DNA from: Prosopocoilus inquinatus
Lineage: Eukaryota; Arthropoda; Insecta; Coleoptera; Lucanidae
Assembly (NCBI GenBank): GCA_036172665.1
Contig: CM069872.1
Location: 55,848,101-55,912,100, forward strand
Length of the DNA stretch: 64,000 nucleotides
Direction: 5' to 3'
The notes under the pieces were generated by a model, which saw only the letters and a program-made list of their open reading frames with translations, was not told where the DNA came from and ran no database searches. A program made the translations under genes and the position numbers. This document shows positions 32,340 to 44,242 of this stretch, piece by piece (within the stretch, counting starts at the first letter, position 1; every line of letters begins with the position of its first letter).

Positions 32340-33730
32340 GTATTTCGATGTCGCTTGTTCCAGTTTTCTTTTGTTTTTCTCTTCTGTCAAAAAATCATTC
32401 TTTCTTCTTCTTCGTGTTTTATTTGAAATTCTGACTCGCCGAGCTTTTGTTTTTCTGTCATCGTAATTCTGTATTTTATCACAGTTTGTTCCATTTCTCT
32501 TTTGTTTTACTTATTATTTCTGTTTTGTATTCCGATGTCCTATGTTTCAGAATTCTTTTGTTTTTCTTTCTTGTCGAATCGTTCTTTTTTCTCTTTCGTT
32601 TTTTTTTTAAAATTTTGATTCACCGTATTTTATCACAGTTTGTTCCAGTTCTCTTTTGTTTTATTTATTATTTCTGTTTTGTATTCCGATGTCCTATGTT
32701 TCAGAATTCTTTTCTTTTTCTTTCCTGCCGACTCGTTCTTTCTCTTTCGTTTTTTTTTTTTAAATTTTGATTCACCGGATGAAACCGTCTATCTTTTGTT
32801 TTATGTAATCCTTATTCTGTATTTTGTCACAGTGTTTGTTTCAATTCTCTTTTGTTTTATTTATTATTATCGTTTCTTTTCCATTCCGGCGTCCTTTGTT
32901 ACAAAATTCTTTTGTTTTTTTTCCAGCCGAATTATTCGTTCTTTTTGGTTTTTCTTTTTTTTTTAATTTTGATTCACCGAATGAAACCGTCGATCTTTTG
33001 TTTTCTGTAATCGTAATCCTCCTTTTTGTCACAGTTTTTGTTTCAGTTTTCTTTTGTTTTGGTTTGTCTTTTTCCATGCAGAATTCATATGTGTATAAGT
33101 ATTTTTTTTTGTTTCGGCGTTCTTTTGTTTTTTTTATCCTTGTCGAATAATTTTTTCTCTTTGTTTTTTTTTTATAATTTTGATTTTGTCGTAGTTTTTA
33201 ATTCAGTTTTCTTTTGTTTTGGTTTTCCTTTTTCTGTGGGGAATTAAAATGTACGTAATTATTTCGATGTCCCTTGTTTCAGAATTCTTTTGTTTTTCTT
33301 ATAGAATCGTTCCTTCTCTTTCGTTTTTTTTTTTTTTAATTTTGATTCACCGGATGAAATCGTCTCTCTTTTGTTTTCTGTAATCGTTATTCTATATTTT
33401 GTTACAGTTTTTGTTTCAGTTCTCTTTTGTTTTATTATTATTCAGAATTCTCTTGTTTTTCTTTTCTGTAGAATCGTTCTTTCGTTTTTTTTTTCAATTT
33501 TGATTCGCCGGATAAAATCGTCGATTTTCCGAGTATATCGATGTCCCTTGTTTCAGAATTCTTTTGTTTTGTTTTTTTTTTGTCAAATCATTCTTTCTCT
33601 TTGGTTTTTCTTTAAATTTTGAGTCGCCTACTGAATTGATTTTTTTTTAAATTTTTATTCGCCGGATGAAATCGTCGATTTTTTTGTTTTCTGTTTATCG
33701 TAATTCTGCATTTCGTCATGTGACATGTTC
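32340..33730 (+). repeat. T-rich degenerate tandem repeat, about 150-205 bp units
   Basis: The word TTTTGATTCACCG-ATGAAA-CGTC recurs at roughly 32612, 32765, 32970, 33340, 33497 and 33653. Between them TCTTTTGTTTT, TTTGTCACAGTTT and CAGAATTCTTTTGTTTTTC repeat in order. Phe-rich frames (up to 108 codons) are translations of the repeat. Confidence 0.8.
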
Positions 33731-33889
33731 CGGTTTTATTTTGTTTTGTTTTTCGTTTCTTCTTTTGGTTTCTGTGGTGAATTAGTTTTTCATTTCTGCT
33801 TCACGTACGGTTTCACTCACAAACAAATAACTACAAAATATACCAAAGAAGTAGATAAGAGAACCGAAAAGAAAAGAACGACGACGATT

Positions 33890-34010
33890 CCTTCCCGTCC
33901 GCGAAAGATCGTAAAGAAAAATCAGGGCGAAAACCCAGACTCAACGGCGTCACCCGGAGTAAAATGAAACGCAATTTAATTAATTTAAATTCAACGAATC
34001 AAAATTTAAA
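33890..34010 (+). repeat. Outlying copy of the 35.8-36.1 kb repeat
   Basis: Contains AGACTCAACGGCG-CACCCGG followed by AGTAAAATGAAACGCAATTT, as in the two tandem copies near 36 kb. Confidence 0.8.
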
Positions 34011-35028
34011 AAAAAACGGAAGAGGAAGAGCAATTCGATAGAGAAAGAAAATCAAAAATAAAGCAACAAAATAAAACGAACGAGAGACAGATGAACGTCG
34101 TCAACTGTCCTTCGAATCAAAAAGACTAACAACCATTTGTTTCATTTCATAAAACCGTCTTCTTTTTTGTTACTCTTTTGTTAATTTCATGACAAGAGGT
34201 TGTCTGACACATTATGAAAAATATACGAAAATTAATTTTCTGGAAAAGAAAAATAACAAAAAAAAAACAAACAAAAAAGATAACTGAAGCAAATAACTTT
34301 TAACAAATTTAATAAAAATTGAAGAATTACGCAAACATAGTAACTACATACAAAACCACCTTTCCTTATAAGAACATGTAACGCTCTTAAGCGTAGTAGA
34401 CACCTCTTTCTCGTATCGTGATTAGCAATACAGTAATTATATTTAATCGCGTTTCAGCTGTTTTCTAATAAATTCCGAAAGCCACCATAAAGCGAGCCGA
34501 TTTTATTTTATTACCGATAATACGACACCCCTAAACACCCCCGAATTACGCCGCCTTAAGTTACATACACGTGCGGCGCTTATCTCCCACGCGTAAGGGG
34601 GCTGTTAATAAATGCGAAGGAAATGTTATGAGCCCTCGTACTTAAACTTATGTGTGGTGCTGCTGCGAAAAATAAAACCCCAAGCGGCGGTGTTTAAATT
34701 GTGAAACGAACGAATCACCTGCTTCCCATGTACAACCACCGCACCGGGTAATGCGATCCCATAAACGAGCGAAACACGTATTCCCGTGTCATTGGGTGTA
34801 GCCTTACACGCCGGAAAGATTCCGCCTCGAGATAATTTGTGTGTTTCGTGGTTATTCGGGCGACGTCAGTTTCATTAATCATTCTCAAAGTACACGATTA
34901 TACCCATACCTGCCTACGTTTACAAGATACGAATTAATTAATTTAGGTGAAGACAAATGCACCAGACAATACGAAAAAGAAAAAGAAAAAAAAAAACGAG
35001 AGCCTTTCTTCTTTCCATTACGTTTACT
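34011..35028. other. No gene recognised
   Basis: An A-rich start, then varied sequence (about 34360-34980) with no frame that I can support. A possible unique or regulatory stretch. Confidence 0.4.
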
Positions 35029-35050
35029 TACATCCCTTCCCCCTTAATTA
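35029..35050 (-). repeat. Polypurine tract and LTR start, family 1
   Basis: Full motif on the plus strand, TACATCCCTTCCCCCTTAAT, followed by TATTAG. LTR-like sequence should lie to the left (minus strand TGTAAGTAAACG). Confidence 0.6.
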
Positions 35051-35769
35051 TTAGTTATTTTTGCACAATTAGATTAAGAAAAAAATTGCTTGAAAAAACA
35101 TAAAGACAAACAAATATTTTTCTAAAAATATGTATACAGTTTAATGTTCTCTCCCTCGAAAAAAGGAGAAGAAGAAGAAGAAGTAAAACAGAAGTTAATT
35201 TGCGACGATGCGATACTTCGCGGTCTGTCGCCGCTAACCGCAAGCAACGCTTGAATGACAGTCTTAATGAGGAAGGCAACCGTGGTGTGGTAATGAGTTA
35301 ACGTGCTCAAAACTGAATTGAATTTAATGACGTGCACCTTAAACCATTTGGAATGGCACAATGCAAGACCTCCTGCATCCGACATCCTTCTTTCACGCGG
35401 TGCATAAACGCCCGATTAAGAGGCCCTTCCTCCCACAAGGTCTAGAACAAAAGCACAAGCGAGCTCCTACTCATCCATGCAATAATTAATTAGTTTAGTT
35501 ATGTTACAGTTGTTTAATTATAGAGGCGTTGCAGAGCAGACGTCTAGAAAAAAAAAAAAATAGAACAGAATACAGAAAACACGAAACAAATAATTCATCA
35601 CTCGAACTATTACTTAAAATTGACACGTTGCAAAGTTGATCCGAGGTAGAGGGGATGAGAGAACCAAAACGAAAGGAAAAAGATCGAAAATGATCAGGGC
35701 CAATTCGACGAAAACGTGACATAAATGAAAAGAAAGCTCGAAGGTTAAGGAACATACGAGGTTCGAGCG
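35051..35769. other. No gene recognised
   Basis: A GAAGAA tract lies at 35168-35184. Frames at 35055-35385 and 35504-35962 (minus) have no domain I recognise; the latter enters the next repeat. Confidence 0.4.
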
Positions 35770-36110
35770 AGAAAGATCGTAAGACATATTGTAACCAACG
35801 CGAAAAACTTAGACTCAACGGCGACACCCGGAGTAAAATGAAACGCAATTTAATTCGTTTAATTTCAACGAAAATAAAACGGGCTAATTTCCTGCATTTA
35901 TAACAACGCTGAAAATCCAATGTTATGAAAAGAAAGAAGCTCGTAAAACATGTTGTAACCAACGCGAAAAACTTAGACTCAACGGCGACACCCGGAGTAA
36001 AATGAATCGCAATTTAATTCGTTTAAATTCAACGAAAATAAAGCGGGCTAATTTCCTGCATTTATAACAACGCTGAAAATCCAATGTTAAGAAAAGAAAT
36101 AAGCATTCCA
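35770..36110 (+). repeat. Two-copy tandem repeat, about 165 bp
   Basis: TTGTAACCAACGCGAAAAAC begins near 35789 and 35953. The copies are nearly identical through the CTGCATTTATAACAACGC block and AAATCCAATGTTA. An outlier is at 33.9 kb. Confidence 0.9.
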
Positions 36111-36749
36111 TAAACTAAACCTCGGATAATTAGGGTTGTAGAAGAAACACACGCTTGAGCACGAATCGCGAAACGTGCTCGCGCGGCGCGAAAAACGAGG
36201 TTCGCAGTTAACTCGATCGATGTTTCTTATCGGTTGATCTAAAAATAGAAATATCTCCGGCTGATCTATTGTACAGGATTGCACAAGGCAATACGGGAAA
36301 AATAAACTGTAACACAATCATTATATTAAAAAAATCTTATGGCGAATTGTGCATTTAAAATTTCCCAAAAAATATATAATTAACATTCAAGAGAAAGAGG
36401 CGAAAACAAAAAGGCAAATAACTATTAATTAAATTAAATTAAAAAAAAAACAAAAGACCACAGAGCCACAAGAGAGAGGAGTACAGAACGTTTTGGATTA
36501 TTTAACTTCATGTAGAAACTAAACTTCCGGCTCTTGGAAAAACGTACTCAGAGCGGAAATGGGGAAAAAAATAGCGACTTCAATGGGAAGAGAAAAAAGA
36601 AGAGGAAGGAAAACAAACTACGATCGTAATATTTACGAAGAAAAAGATGATTTTGTTTCAGAAAATGTAGAAAATAACAAAGACCATGAGCTTGGGCAAC
36701 AAGATAAAGAAGATATTTTCAAAGAAACTTACGGTTGGATGTAATAAAG
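36111..36749. other. No gene recognised
   Basis: A 61-codon Lys/Glu-rich frame at 36559-36744 reads purine-rich sequence and is not credible on its own. Confidence 0.4.
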
Positions 36750-37240
36750 AAGAAGAAAACTTTTAAGCAAACAACAGGAAGCCAATAAAAAAATTAGAAA
36801 GAAGATGAGATGAAGACGAGGATGATAAAAGGAAAAGCCGCGAAGAGCAATTGTTTTAATATAAGGAGAGAGACTCAAACATGAACTTAAGGAGAAGAAC
36901 AATGGATAAAGGTAATGCAAGGAGGCGAAAAACAACCTTGCAACAAACAACAAGAAACCAATAAAAAAAAATTAGAAATAACATGGGAATAAGGAGGAGG
37001 ACGACGAAAGGAAAAGTCACGAAGAGCAATTGTTTTAATACAAGGAGAAAGTTTGAACTTGAGAAGAAGAACAATGGATGAACGTAACGGAAGGAGGCAT
37101 CCTCGATTTTGGTACAAATAAATCAGGAGAAACTGATTTAAAAAAAATCAGAAAGAAGATGGGATGATGACAAGGAGGACAAAAGGAAAAAGTCAGAAAT
37201 TGCGGTTTTTCTTAACATAAAGAAAGAAAAAATCAGAAGA
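36750..37240 (+). repeat. Purine-rich tandem repeat, about 175 bp
   Basis: GCCAATAAAAAAATTAGAAA (about 36781) recurs as ACCAATAAAAAAAAATTAGA (about 36958). GAAGAGCAATTGTTTTAATA-AAGGAGA and AGAAGAACAATGGAT also recur. A third partial copy starts near 37135. Confidence 0.8.
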
Positions 37241-38976
37241 GAAATAACACATTTGATGATTTGATTGTTGATTGTATTGGAAAAGATTAAATAAATTAAA
37301 GGAAAACAATCAAGTCAATTTCCATGGAACAAAAATCTTGGCGCTTGTTTACACCATTTGACTCCCACCCGTGTCCCCTGAGCTACCTCGGCACGCAGCA
37401 GCGCCTCTAACCCACGTCCATCTCCACTGAGCTATCTTGAAGAAGTGCGCTTGCTTACACCTTTGAGCCACGCCCATCTCCACTGAGCTTCCTAGGGGGA
37501 AATAGTTGATTAATGAAGAGTAATACATCTTGCCGCCTGGATTAAATGTGAGTATTCATCAGTTTAAACATTTTGTGATCTGTAACTAAGCATTAAGCAT
37601 CATCGACCTTATTTATTATTAATTTATTTATTTTAGAATATCCACATGCATAATGCATAAAATAAAGTTGTAAAATTATTTCTCATCGTATCGGCTCGCG
37701 TGCCTGTTTACGTCGTTTCTAATAAATAATAAATATGAATTCAAAAAGAAAAACGAAAGAAAAAAAAAGCTGGAAAGCGCATATTTAATCGAAGCCGTAA
37801 AATTTTACGACGTATTCATTTCCGAGCGCGTCCGATTGTTAAGGCCCGAATATAGTAGACGTTTCGAAATGAACTTTGTATTTTTATCGATTTTATATCG
37901 ACACGCATCTCGGGCTTCCTTTCTCTCGGGATGACACCGGGGCCGGCAAGAGCCAAAAAAAAAAAGAATCGGCCATTAGCGTCTCGTAAACGTTGCCCGC
38001 TTGCTTACGGTCGCCACAAAGAATCCGGACAGGGCCCATAAACTATAACATAATAGACCACCCGATTGAGGGTACGCGGTGAAGACAAGCATAACTATGC
38101 ATGTCAGTGATAGAACTACCAAAACTCATCGTGATCCCCAAGCTAAAAGAATGAAGAAGAAGAAGAAGAGGAAAAAAAACTATGGCCTTACGAGAGCGGG
38201 TGGGTATAAATCAACTCGCTAGTATTAGTTATTACCAGGGATAAGAAATCGGCCCGCGAGCAGTATGAAAATTTAGTATTCGGACTGGATTAGTCCCCGC
38301 CCAGAGTAACTTCTGCGCTCGCGCTGTAACCCTCCCACGCAATAGCAGTTTAAATGCATCGGAGCCGTGGAAAGAGTAAGTAGCACATTCAATGTGAAAA
38401 GCGTCCAACACTAAGTGGGCTGAATTCTTTTCTCTGGTTATTACACAAACGGACGGATGTAAGGAGGGCAACCCTCATAAATTAAAAAAAAAAAAAACGA
38501 CAAGGTGCAAGTCGCCTTTATTTATTAATTAAGATTTTAATTGCTACGTTAATTTATTGCTTTTTAAATTTTAACGCCGCCCATTTTACAAATCACTTTG
38601 TAATAATAATTGCGGCGTCCGGTGAGAAATGGAGCACGTGGAGCAAAAAAAGACGATGTGGGTATAATTTCCGTCTGCATGAAGCCCTGCATAATTCATC
38701 GGTAACGCGCAATTCCGACGAAATATAAAGGCAAGCGAACGGCAACGCCGCAATTATCCTTTAATGGCGCCCTAATGAAAGTTATTTCTTCCGATACACA
38801 CCACCGTCATTATACATTATTTTATTTGATGACGCATCGCATCGCATCGGTAAATGGCTCGTAACTCGTTTTGTTGAATACAATGTAACGACGACTTGTT
38901 GTGTACATTATTAAAGGTGAAACCTCCAGTGTGTTACTTTAAATAATTTACGGTTAAGAGGTTTTCGGATTTCTTT
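37241..38976. other. No gene recognised; short duplication
   Basis: About 37350-37490 holds two related copies of a CTTACACC-TTGA-CCACGCCCATCTCCACTGAGCT-like unit. A GAAGAA tract is at 38151-38170. No frame is credible. Confidence 0.4.
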
Positions 38977-38996
38977 TACATCCCTTCCCCCTTAAT
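38977..38996 (-). repeat. Polypurine tract and LTR start, family 1
   Basis: TACATCCCTTCCCCCTTAAT. LTR-like sequence lies to the left (minus strand TGTAAAAGAAATCCGAAAAC). Confidence 0.6.
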
Positions 38997-39299
38997 TTTA
39001 TTAATTTCAATCTTCGTCGCGGGAACACCCGCGTGGCGTGCGATTAATTTCAACTTCGTGTTACTATAATTTTAATAAGAGAAGAGGCGATAGGTAACAG
39101 AGAAAATAATCGTTATAACGAGCGTTTCGTTTGCTTTGCGAGGACTTGTGCACGTTACGTGTGGCTCGGGGCACGACTTTCTAATTTCGTTCCCGCTTGG
39201 CGCGCTAATAAGCGCGTTTGTCTCTAAACTGGCCGACAACCAACAATCACGTCGAAGATGAGGACTTAATTCATTAACCTCTTGGGTCGGTTGTTGATG

Positions 39300-39630
39300 T
39301 ACACCTCTTTAAGTTCCTATGACCTCAGTTTCGCTCAATGTCGGGTATACGTGCGTAAGCAAACGGTTTCTTTCAAGTAGTAATTAACAACCTGTTACAG
39401 TTGCTTTTGCAACATCGTTACTGTTACCCATCATCTATTCTGTAAAACCGACGCTATCTATTACTTCCTACGACCTCAGTTTGGCTCAACAATGGGTATA
39501 CGCGCACAAGCAAACGGTTTCTTTTAAGTAGTAACCTGTTACAGTTGCTTTTGCAACATCGTTACTTTCACCTCTGATAGTTCAACATCATCTATTTTGT
39601 GAAGCTGACGCTATCCATTACTTCTTTGCT
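39300..39630 (+). repeat. 151-bp two-copy tandem repeat
   Basis: TTCCTA-GACCTCAGTTT starts near 39314 and 39465. Both copies carry GCAAACGGTTTCTTT-AAGTAG, CCTGTTACAGTTGCTTTTGC and a CATCATCTATT-TGT block. Confidence 0.85.
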
Positions 39631-39750
39631 CTAGAAATCGCACGTTCCTAACTCGCAGGCATGCGTGTTCTTCCCGAGAATATTTTCCTAATTTATGATT
39701 GGCTAGTGGCTAGTTGAGAAGTAGCAGAAGATACTCTCGTTTTCGCGCTA

Positions 39751-40432
39751 CAGGCAGCCATTTCACCTTACATTACTTGGGCAAACAGTCTAAGAGTACG
39801 GTTGTGTTTCGTTCAGTCTTGATAATTTGAGTTTGGAGAGTTTCGGCTCGAATACGAAACCACTACAGGCAGCCACTTCATCTTACATTATTTGGGCAAA
39901 CAGTCCAAGAGTACGGTTGTGTTTCGTTCAGTCTTGATAATTTGAGTTTGGAGAGTTGCGGCTCGAATAGGAAACCACTACAGGCATCCATTTCACCTTA
40001 CATTACTCGGGCAAACAGTCTAAGAGTACGGTTGTGTTTCGTTCAGTCTTGATAATTTGAGTCTAGAGAGTTGCGGCTCGAATACGAAACCACTACAGGC
40101 AGCCATTTCACCTTACATTGTCCGGGCAAACAGTCTAAGAGTACGGTTGTGTTTCGTTTAGTCTAGATAATTTGAGTTTGGAGAGTTGCGGCTCGAATAC
40201 GAAACCACTACAGGCAGCCATTTCACCTTACATTACCCGCCTAAGAGTACGGTTGTGTTTCGTTTAGTCTTGATAATTTGAGTTTGGAGAGTTGCGGCTC
40301 GAATACGAAACCACTACAGGCAGCCATTTCACCTTACATTACTTGGGCAAACAGTCCAAGAGTACGGTTGTGTTTCGTTCAGTCTTGATAATTTTAATTT
40401 GGAGAGTAGTGACTCGAATAGAAACCACTCTT
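39751..40432 (+). repeat. 115-bp satellite, six copies
   Basis: CAGGCAGCCA (or a close variant) begins copies at 39751, 39866, 39981, 40096, 40211 and 40317. Four steps are exactly 115 bp; the fifth is 106 because of a 9-base deletion. Each unit contains AGAGTACGGTTGTGTTTCGT and GGCTCGAATA. Copies are highly similar. Confidence 0.95.
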
Positions 40433-40729
40433 TTGACACATTCTGAGCATTATTAAGGAGCCTGTGGAAGTTACACCTGGGTAAGGGTAATTGCGCAATG
40501 TGTTAAAAAGTCAGTCACGCAAATATTTCGTTCTTTTCTCTCTCGCAGGCTTTTAGCGCCGCTTGACTCCTCAGCTTTTTTTAAGCCCTTAAGATTTACC
40601 GTCCCCTAAGCATTTTGTCGCGCATCAGCTTGTTGTCGTCCTCTCAGGCTGTCATCGTCGCTATTCCTTTGCCCTGATTGACAACCTTTTCCTCGCCGAC
40701 GCGTATCCGTCATCCGAATTCAGTTATCT
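40433..40729. other. No gene recognised
   Basis: Short non-repetitive stretch; nothing identifiable. Confidence 0.4.
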
Positions 40730-40960
40730 GCGTGGCACGATAGGCAGAGTTGCACATCTTTAATTAATGATGGCGTCAGACGCATGTTGTGTAGTGAATA
40801 TACTTATTTACTTAAAATGCAATAAACATACCGTGAGATTTTTTCATAAAACCGAACATACAATGTAAAAATTCCTTTGCATTTTAAGTATTTACAACAC
40901 AGCACGCGTTCGACGTCATCATTAACTAATGACGTGCAACTCTGCCTGTCGTGCCGCGCC
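40730..40960. mobile_element. 231-bp foldback MITE
   Basis: Left end GCGTGGCACGATAGGCAGAG against right end (reverse complement) GGCGCGGCACGACAGGCAGA. The arms continue inward through GTTGCAC-TC-TTAA-TAATGA, CGTC-GACGC and a TACTTAAAATGCAA block, nearly to the middle. There is no coding capacity. Confidence 0.8.
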
Positions 40961-42055
40961 TCTACCGAGCAAGTATTTGGGCAACAAAGTAAACGTCATC
41001 GTGTCGACCGTCTCAATCCCGGACGACGAGCAAGAATCAACACCGTAAGCGCTATGAAATTAATTTTGGAGTGACGTCACAGCTTACGACAAGCAGCGTG
41101 TCCCAGAAACCCGGTTACTTCCCAGCCAACATTCGCGAATTTAATTTTAAGTGCGTTAAGTCGCTGTTAGGTTAATCGAGGTCCTCGAGCCCTTTGAATA
41201 CATATTAAATTCTTGATCGTTAAATATTTAATATGTAACTAAATTTCAAGCGTATTTTACTTGTTTTGTTTTTAAGCAATTAATACTTTGTAAGCTCTTA
41301 ACATTGTGTGGCGTTCGTAAATCATGAAAATTTAGGTGAGGCGTCCGTCGTCTCAGATGTTTCGGGGGCGCCGTGGCGTGGCGTGGCGCACGTACGTAAA
41401 AATAATTACGGCGTCGCATCGTTAAACTGCAGTTTATTTGCCTGTGTGTTTTTTTTTTGTCAAAAAAAAAGCAAAACAGACCCGTGAAACAAAACTGACA
41501 ATTAAAACTAATTGGAACCTCGCTTGTTTACATTTTTAACGAAATTGTTTCTAGTCAGACCTGACAACTGTTGCTTGCTTGCTCTCTCGCTCGCTTGGTT
41601 GCTCCTCCGATTTAAATTGCACAATATCTCTCTTCTGACTTTGACTAATGAAACTGTTTTCCCTTTTTTTTCTTCTTCTTCCGTTTTTAAACAAACGGTA
41701 GGACGTAATAATTATAAACACGGCATTTATTAAAACGTTTTTTTGAGTAGGTGTACATCGAAGCGTGACAGCCGGTTGCTGCAATTTTTAATTAGTGACT
41801 TGTAAGTTATGCATTTACATTGTACGCTTAAATTAATATTTCGCTTGTAGATCTTTCAAACAAAAAAAAACAAAAATCTAACACGAAAACTAAAACTGAC
41901 GCTAATTCTAAGCGAAACTTCCTCTTTTCTTCAAACTTTCAATTGACGGTAATGAAGATTTGTTAGAAAATTTCTAAATTTCGAAGGTTTGGAAAAAAAA
42001 CTAGCAAATCTAGGCGTTTAACAAAGAGACGACTTTCGTAGGATGGTGTAAACGA
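40961..42055. other. No gene recognised
   Basis: Has a (GGCGT)n-like run near 41371-41388 and a T-run/A-run pair at 41451-41469. Frames at 40877-41074 and 41512-41784 have no recognisable domain; the first overlaps the foldback element. Confidence 0.4.
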
Positions 42056-42280
42056 GGGGAGGATTCGCTTTTAGTTGCCTTTCACGACATGCAGATTTTA
42101 CGACGGGCACATCTTGCGCGTAAGCCTCCTTCCTAGGGGTACTCCCGGCGTAAATCCTGCGTGTCGTAAGAGGCAACTAAGAATTTCCCCAAATCTGTTC
42201 CGAGGTCGGATGCGATCCTGTAGGTAGAGTACTCCCGGCGTAAAATCTGCGTGTCATAAAAGGCGGCTCCAATTCTTCGA
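42056..42280. repeat. GTCGTAAGAGGCAACTAA-type repeat, three pieces
   Basis: A minus-oriented piece (42070-42108, TTAGTTGCCTTTCACGACAT) faces two plus-oriented pieces: GTACTCCCGGCGTAAATCCTG ending GTCGTAAGAGGCAACTAA (about 42139-42181) and a second at about 42228-42266. Another piece is at 49705-49745 (CTTTTACGACATGCAGGAGT). I remember this motif as widespread in metazoan genomes but cannot name its element. Confidence 0.6.
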
Positions 42281-42780
42281 AAATAATTCAAATTTAATTT
42301 AATTTGTGACTGACGAAGTGGACGCGATCCTATCACTTTTTTCCTTGTGTTTAAATTGTAAGCGCAAATCACAAAAAAAATATTCGTGGGGGTCGGAACG
42401 GGTTACTTTAATGACTAAAAGTCAAATTCATCGCAAGAATTCTATAAAAGTCATCAACAAGTTGCTTTTAGTTACCTTTTATTTCTTAAATGTGTAATGC
42501 ATATGTAAAACCTTGATCCTGATTTCCGGCAGTGTTGCCAATTTAATGATTTTGTCATGGTCCTGGTGATTTTCAGGCGCGTCTAAAATTTAATGATTTG
42601 ATCAGCAGTTTAGTGACAAATTCATTTGAAAATCATTTTAAACGAACCTCTTACGATCTGATAGTTCTTATAAAATAATTAATTTCACTTGATCATGATT
42701 CATTTTATGATAGCGATCGGTCTATATGAGATAAATGATGAATTTCGATTGTTTCTTTAATCACCTTTCTTAAACTCCAC
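42281..42780. other. No gene recognised
   Basis: AT-rich. A 63-codon frame (42306-42497) starts directly after the repeat and is not supported. Confidence 0.4.
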
Positions 42781-44130
42781 TTTTTTCCTCGTTTTACTGG
42801 GTTGAGTTGAGTTGGCCTTGCTTGTATTGTTCTTAATTTCAATTCACTTTAGAGTTTTTGTTTTATTATTTTTATTTGTAATCTATTGTTTAGATTTTAG
42901 ATTGAGTTGAGTTGGGTTGACCGTGAATTGGATCGGACCGAATCGTAATTGAGTTTTGATTTTTAAAAGTTATGGGTTTCATTTTTTTTTTTTAATTTTA
43001 CTGTTTTTGTGTCTGTTGAGTTTACACATTTAGCTGAGCTGAGCTCACTTGAGTTCGGTTGACCTTCCAATTCCAATTGAGTGTAAATTTTTCGGTGTTT
43101 TAAGGCGTTGAAAGTTTTATTTTTAGTTTTCGACGATTTTAATTTTTTAGAGTTTTAGTTTCTTGCTTGGTTTGGGTAGAGTTGAGCTGACTTGAGTTGA
43201 GCTGTACTTAATTTGAAATTAAATTATAATTAAATTGAGTTTTGATTTTCAAAAGGTTCACATTTTTTAATTTGACAACAATTCAGGTCGCGGCTTCACA
43301 ATTTTAATCTGAGAAGAATTATCCATTTTTTGTTTGTTCATTTTTTTAAATTTTAATGTTTTTGAGTCTCTTGGGTTTACAAATTTAGCTCAGGTGAGCT
43401 CAGTTGAGTTCGATTCTTAAAATTCCAATTGAGTGTAAATTTTTCGGTGCTTTAAGGCGTTGAACTGAGTTGAGTTACGCTTAATTTGAAATTAAATTAT
43501 AATTGAATTGAGTTTTGATTTTTAAAAAGTTCAAATTCTTTGAATTTCAGTTTTTAATTTTTTTAATTTGACAACAACTCAGGCCGCGACTTCACCACAA
43601 TTTCTTAATCTGTAAAAAATCGTCCATTTTTTGTTTGTTTATTTTTTTAAATTTTACAGTTCTTGGGTCTCTTGAGTTTACGCACTTATTTGAGTTGAGC
43701 TCAGTTGAGTTCGGTTGACCTTAATTCCAATTGAGTGTAAATTTTTCGGTATTTTAAGGCGTTGAAAGTTTTTTTCTTCTAGTTTTTGACGATTTTAATT
43801 TTAATTTCTTGCTTGGTTTGGATAGAGTTAGGTTGACATGAATTGGATTGATCGCGAGTTGAGTTGTACCTAATTTAAAAATGGATTAATTATAATCAAA
43901 TTCTTTTAAGGCGTTGAAAAAGTTTTATTTTTAGTTTTTGACGATTTTAATTTTTTAGAGTTTTAATTTTTTTGCTTGGGTTGGGTAGAGTGAAGTTGAC
44001 TTGAGTTGAGTTGTACTTAATTTGAAATTAAATTAATAATAATTAAATTGAGTTTCGATTTTTAAAAGGTTCACATTTTTTGAATTTCAGTTTTTTTAAA
44101 TTTTTTAAATCAACAACGATTCAGGTCGCG
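42781..44130 (+). repeat. TTGAGTTG-rich degenerate array
   Basis: Recurring GAGTTGAGTTG, CCAATTGAGTGTAAATTTTT followed by CGGT-TTTAAGGCGTTGAA, and TTTAATTTGACAACAA words in a fixed order with a variable unit length of a few hundred bases. On the complementary strand its composition resembles the 56-58 kb satellite. Confidence 0.6.
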
Positions 44131-44242
44131 GCTTCACGTTTTAGGTGACGAAATGTCCGCGTGATGTCGCCACATAAATTGTTCTAAACTTGATTCCAAG
44201 ATAACCAGGAAGCTCAGTTAAACTGCAGTAGACTTGTCTATG

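Noticed and set aside
31786..33150. Several 75-141-codon frames rich in Phe, Leu, Val and Ile resembling membrane proteins
   Set aside because: They are translations of poly-T-rich or A-rich tandem repeats. The hydrophobicity comes from TTT, TTC and GTT codons, not from conserved sequence.
39751..40432. CRISPR-like array
   Set aside because: The whole 115-bp unit repeats without variable spacers, and the context is eukaryotic.
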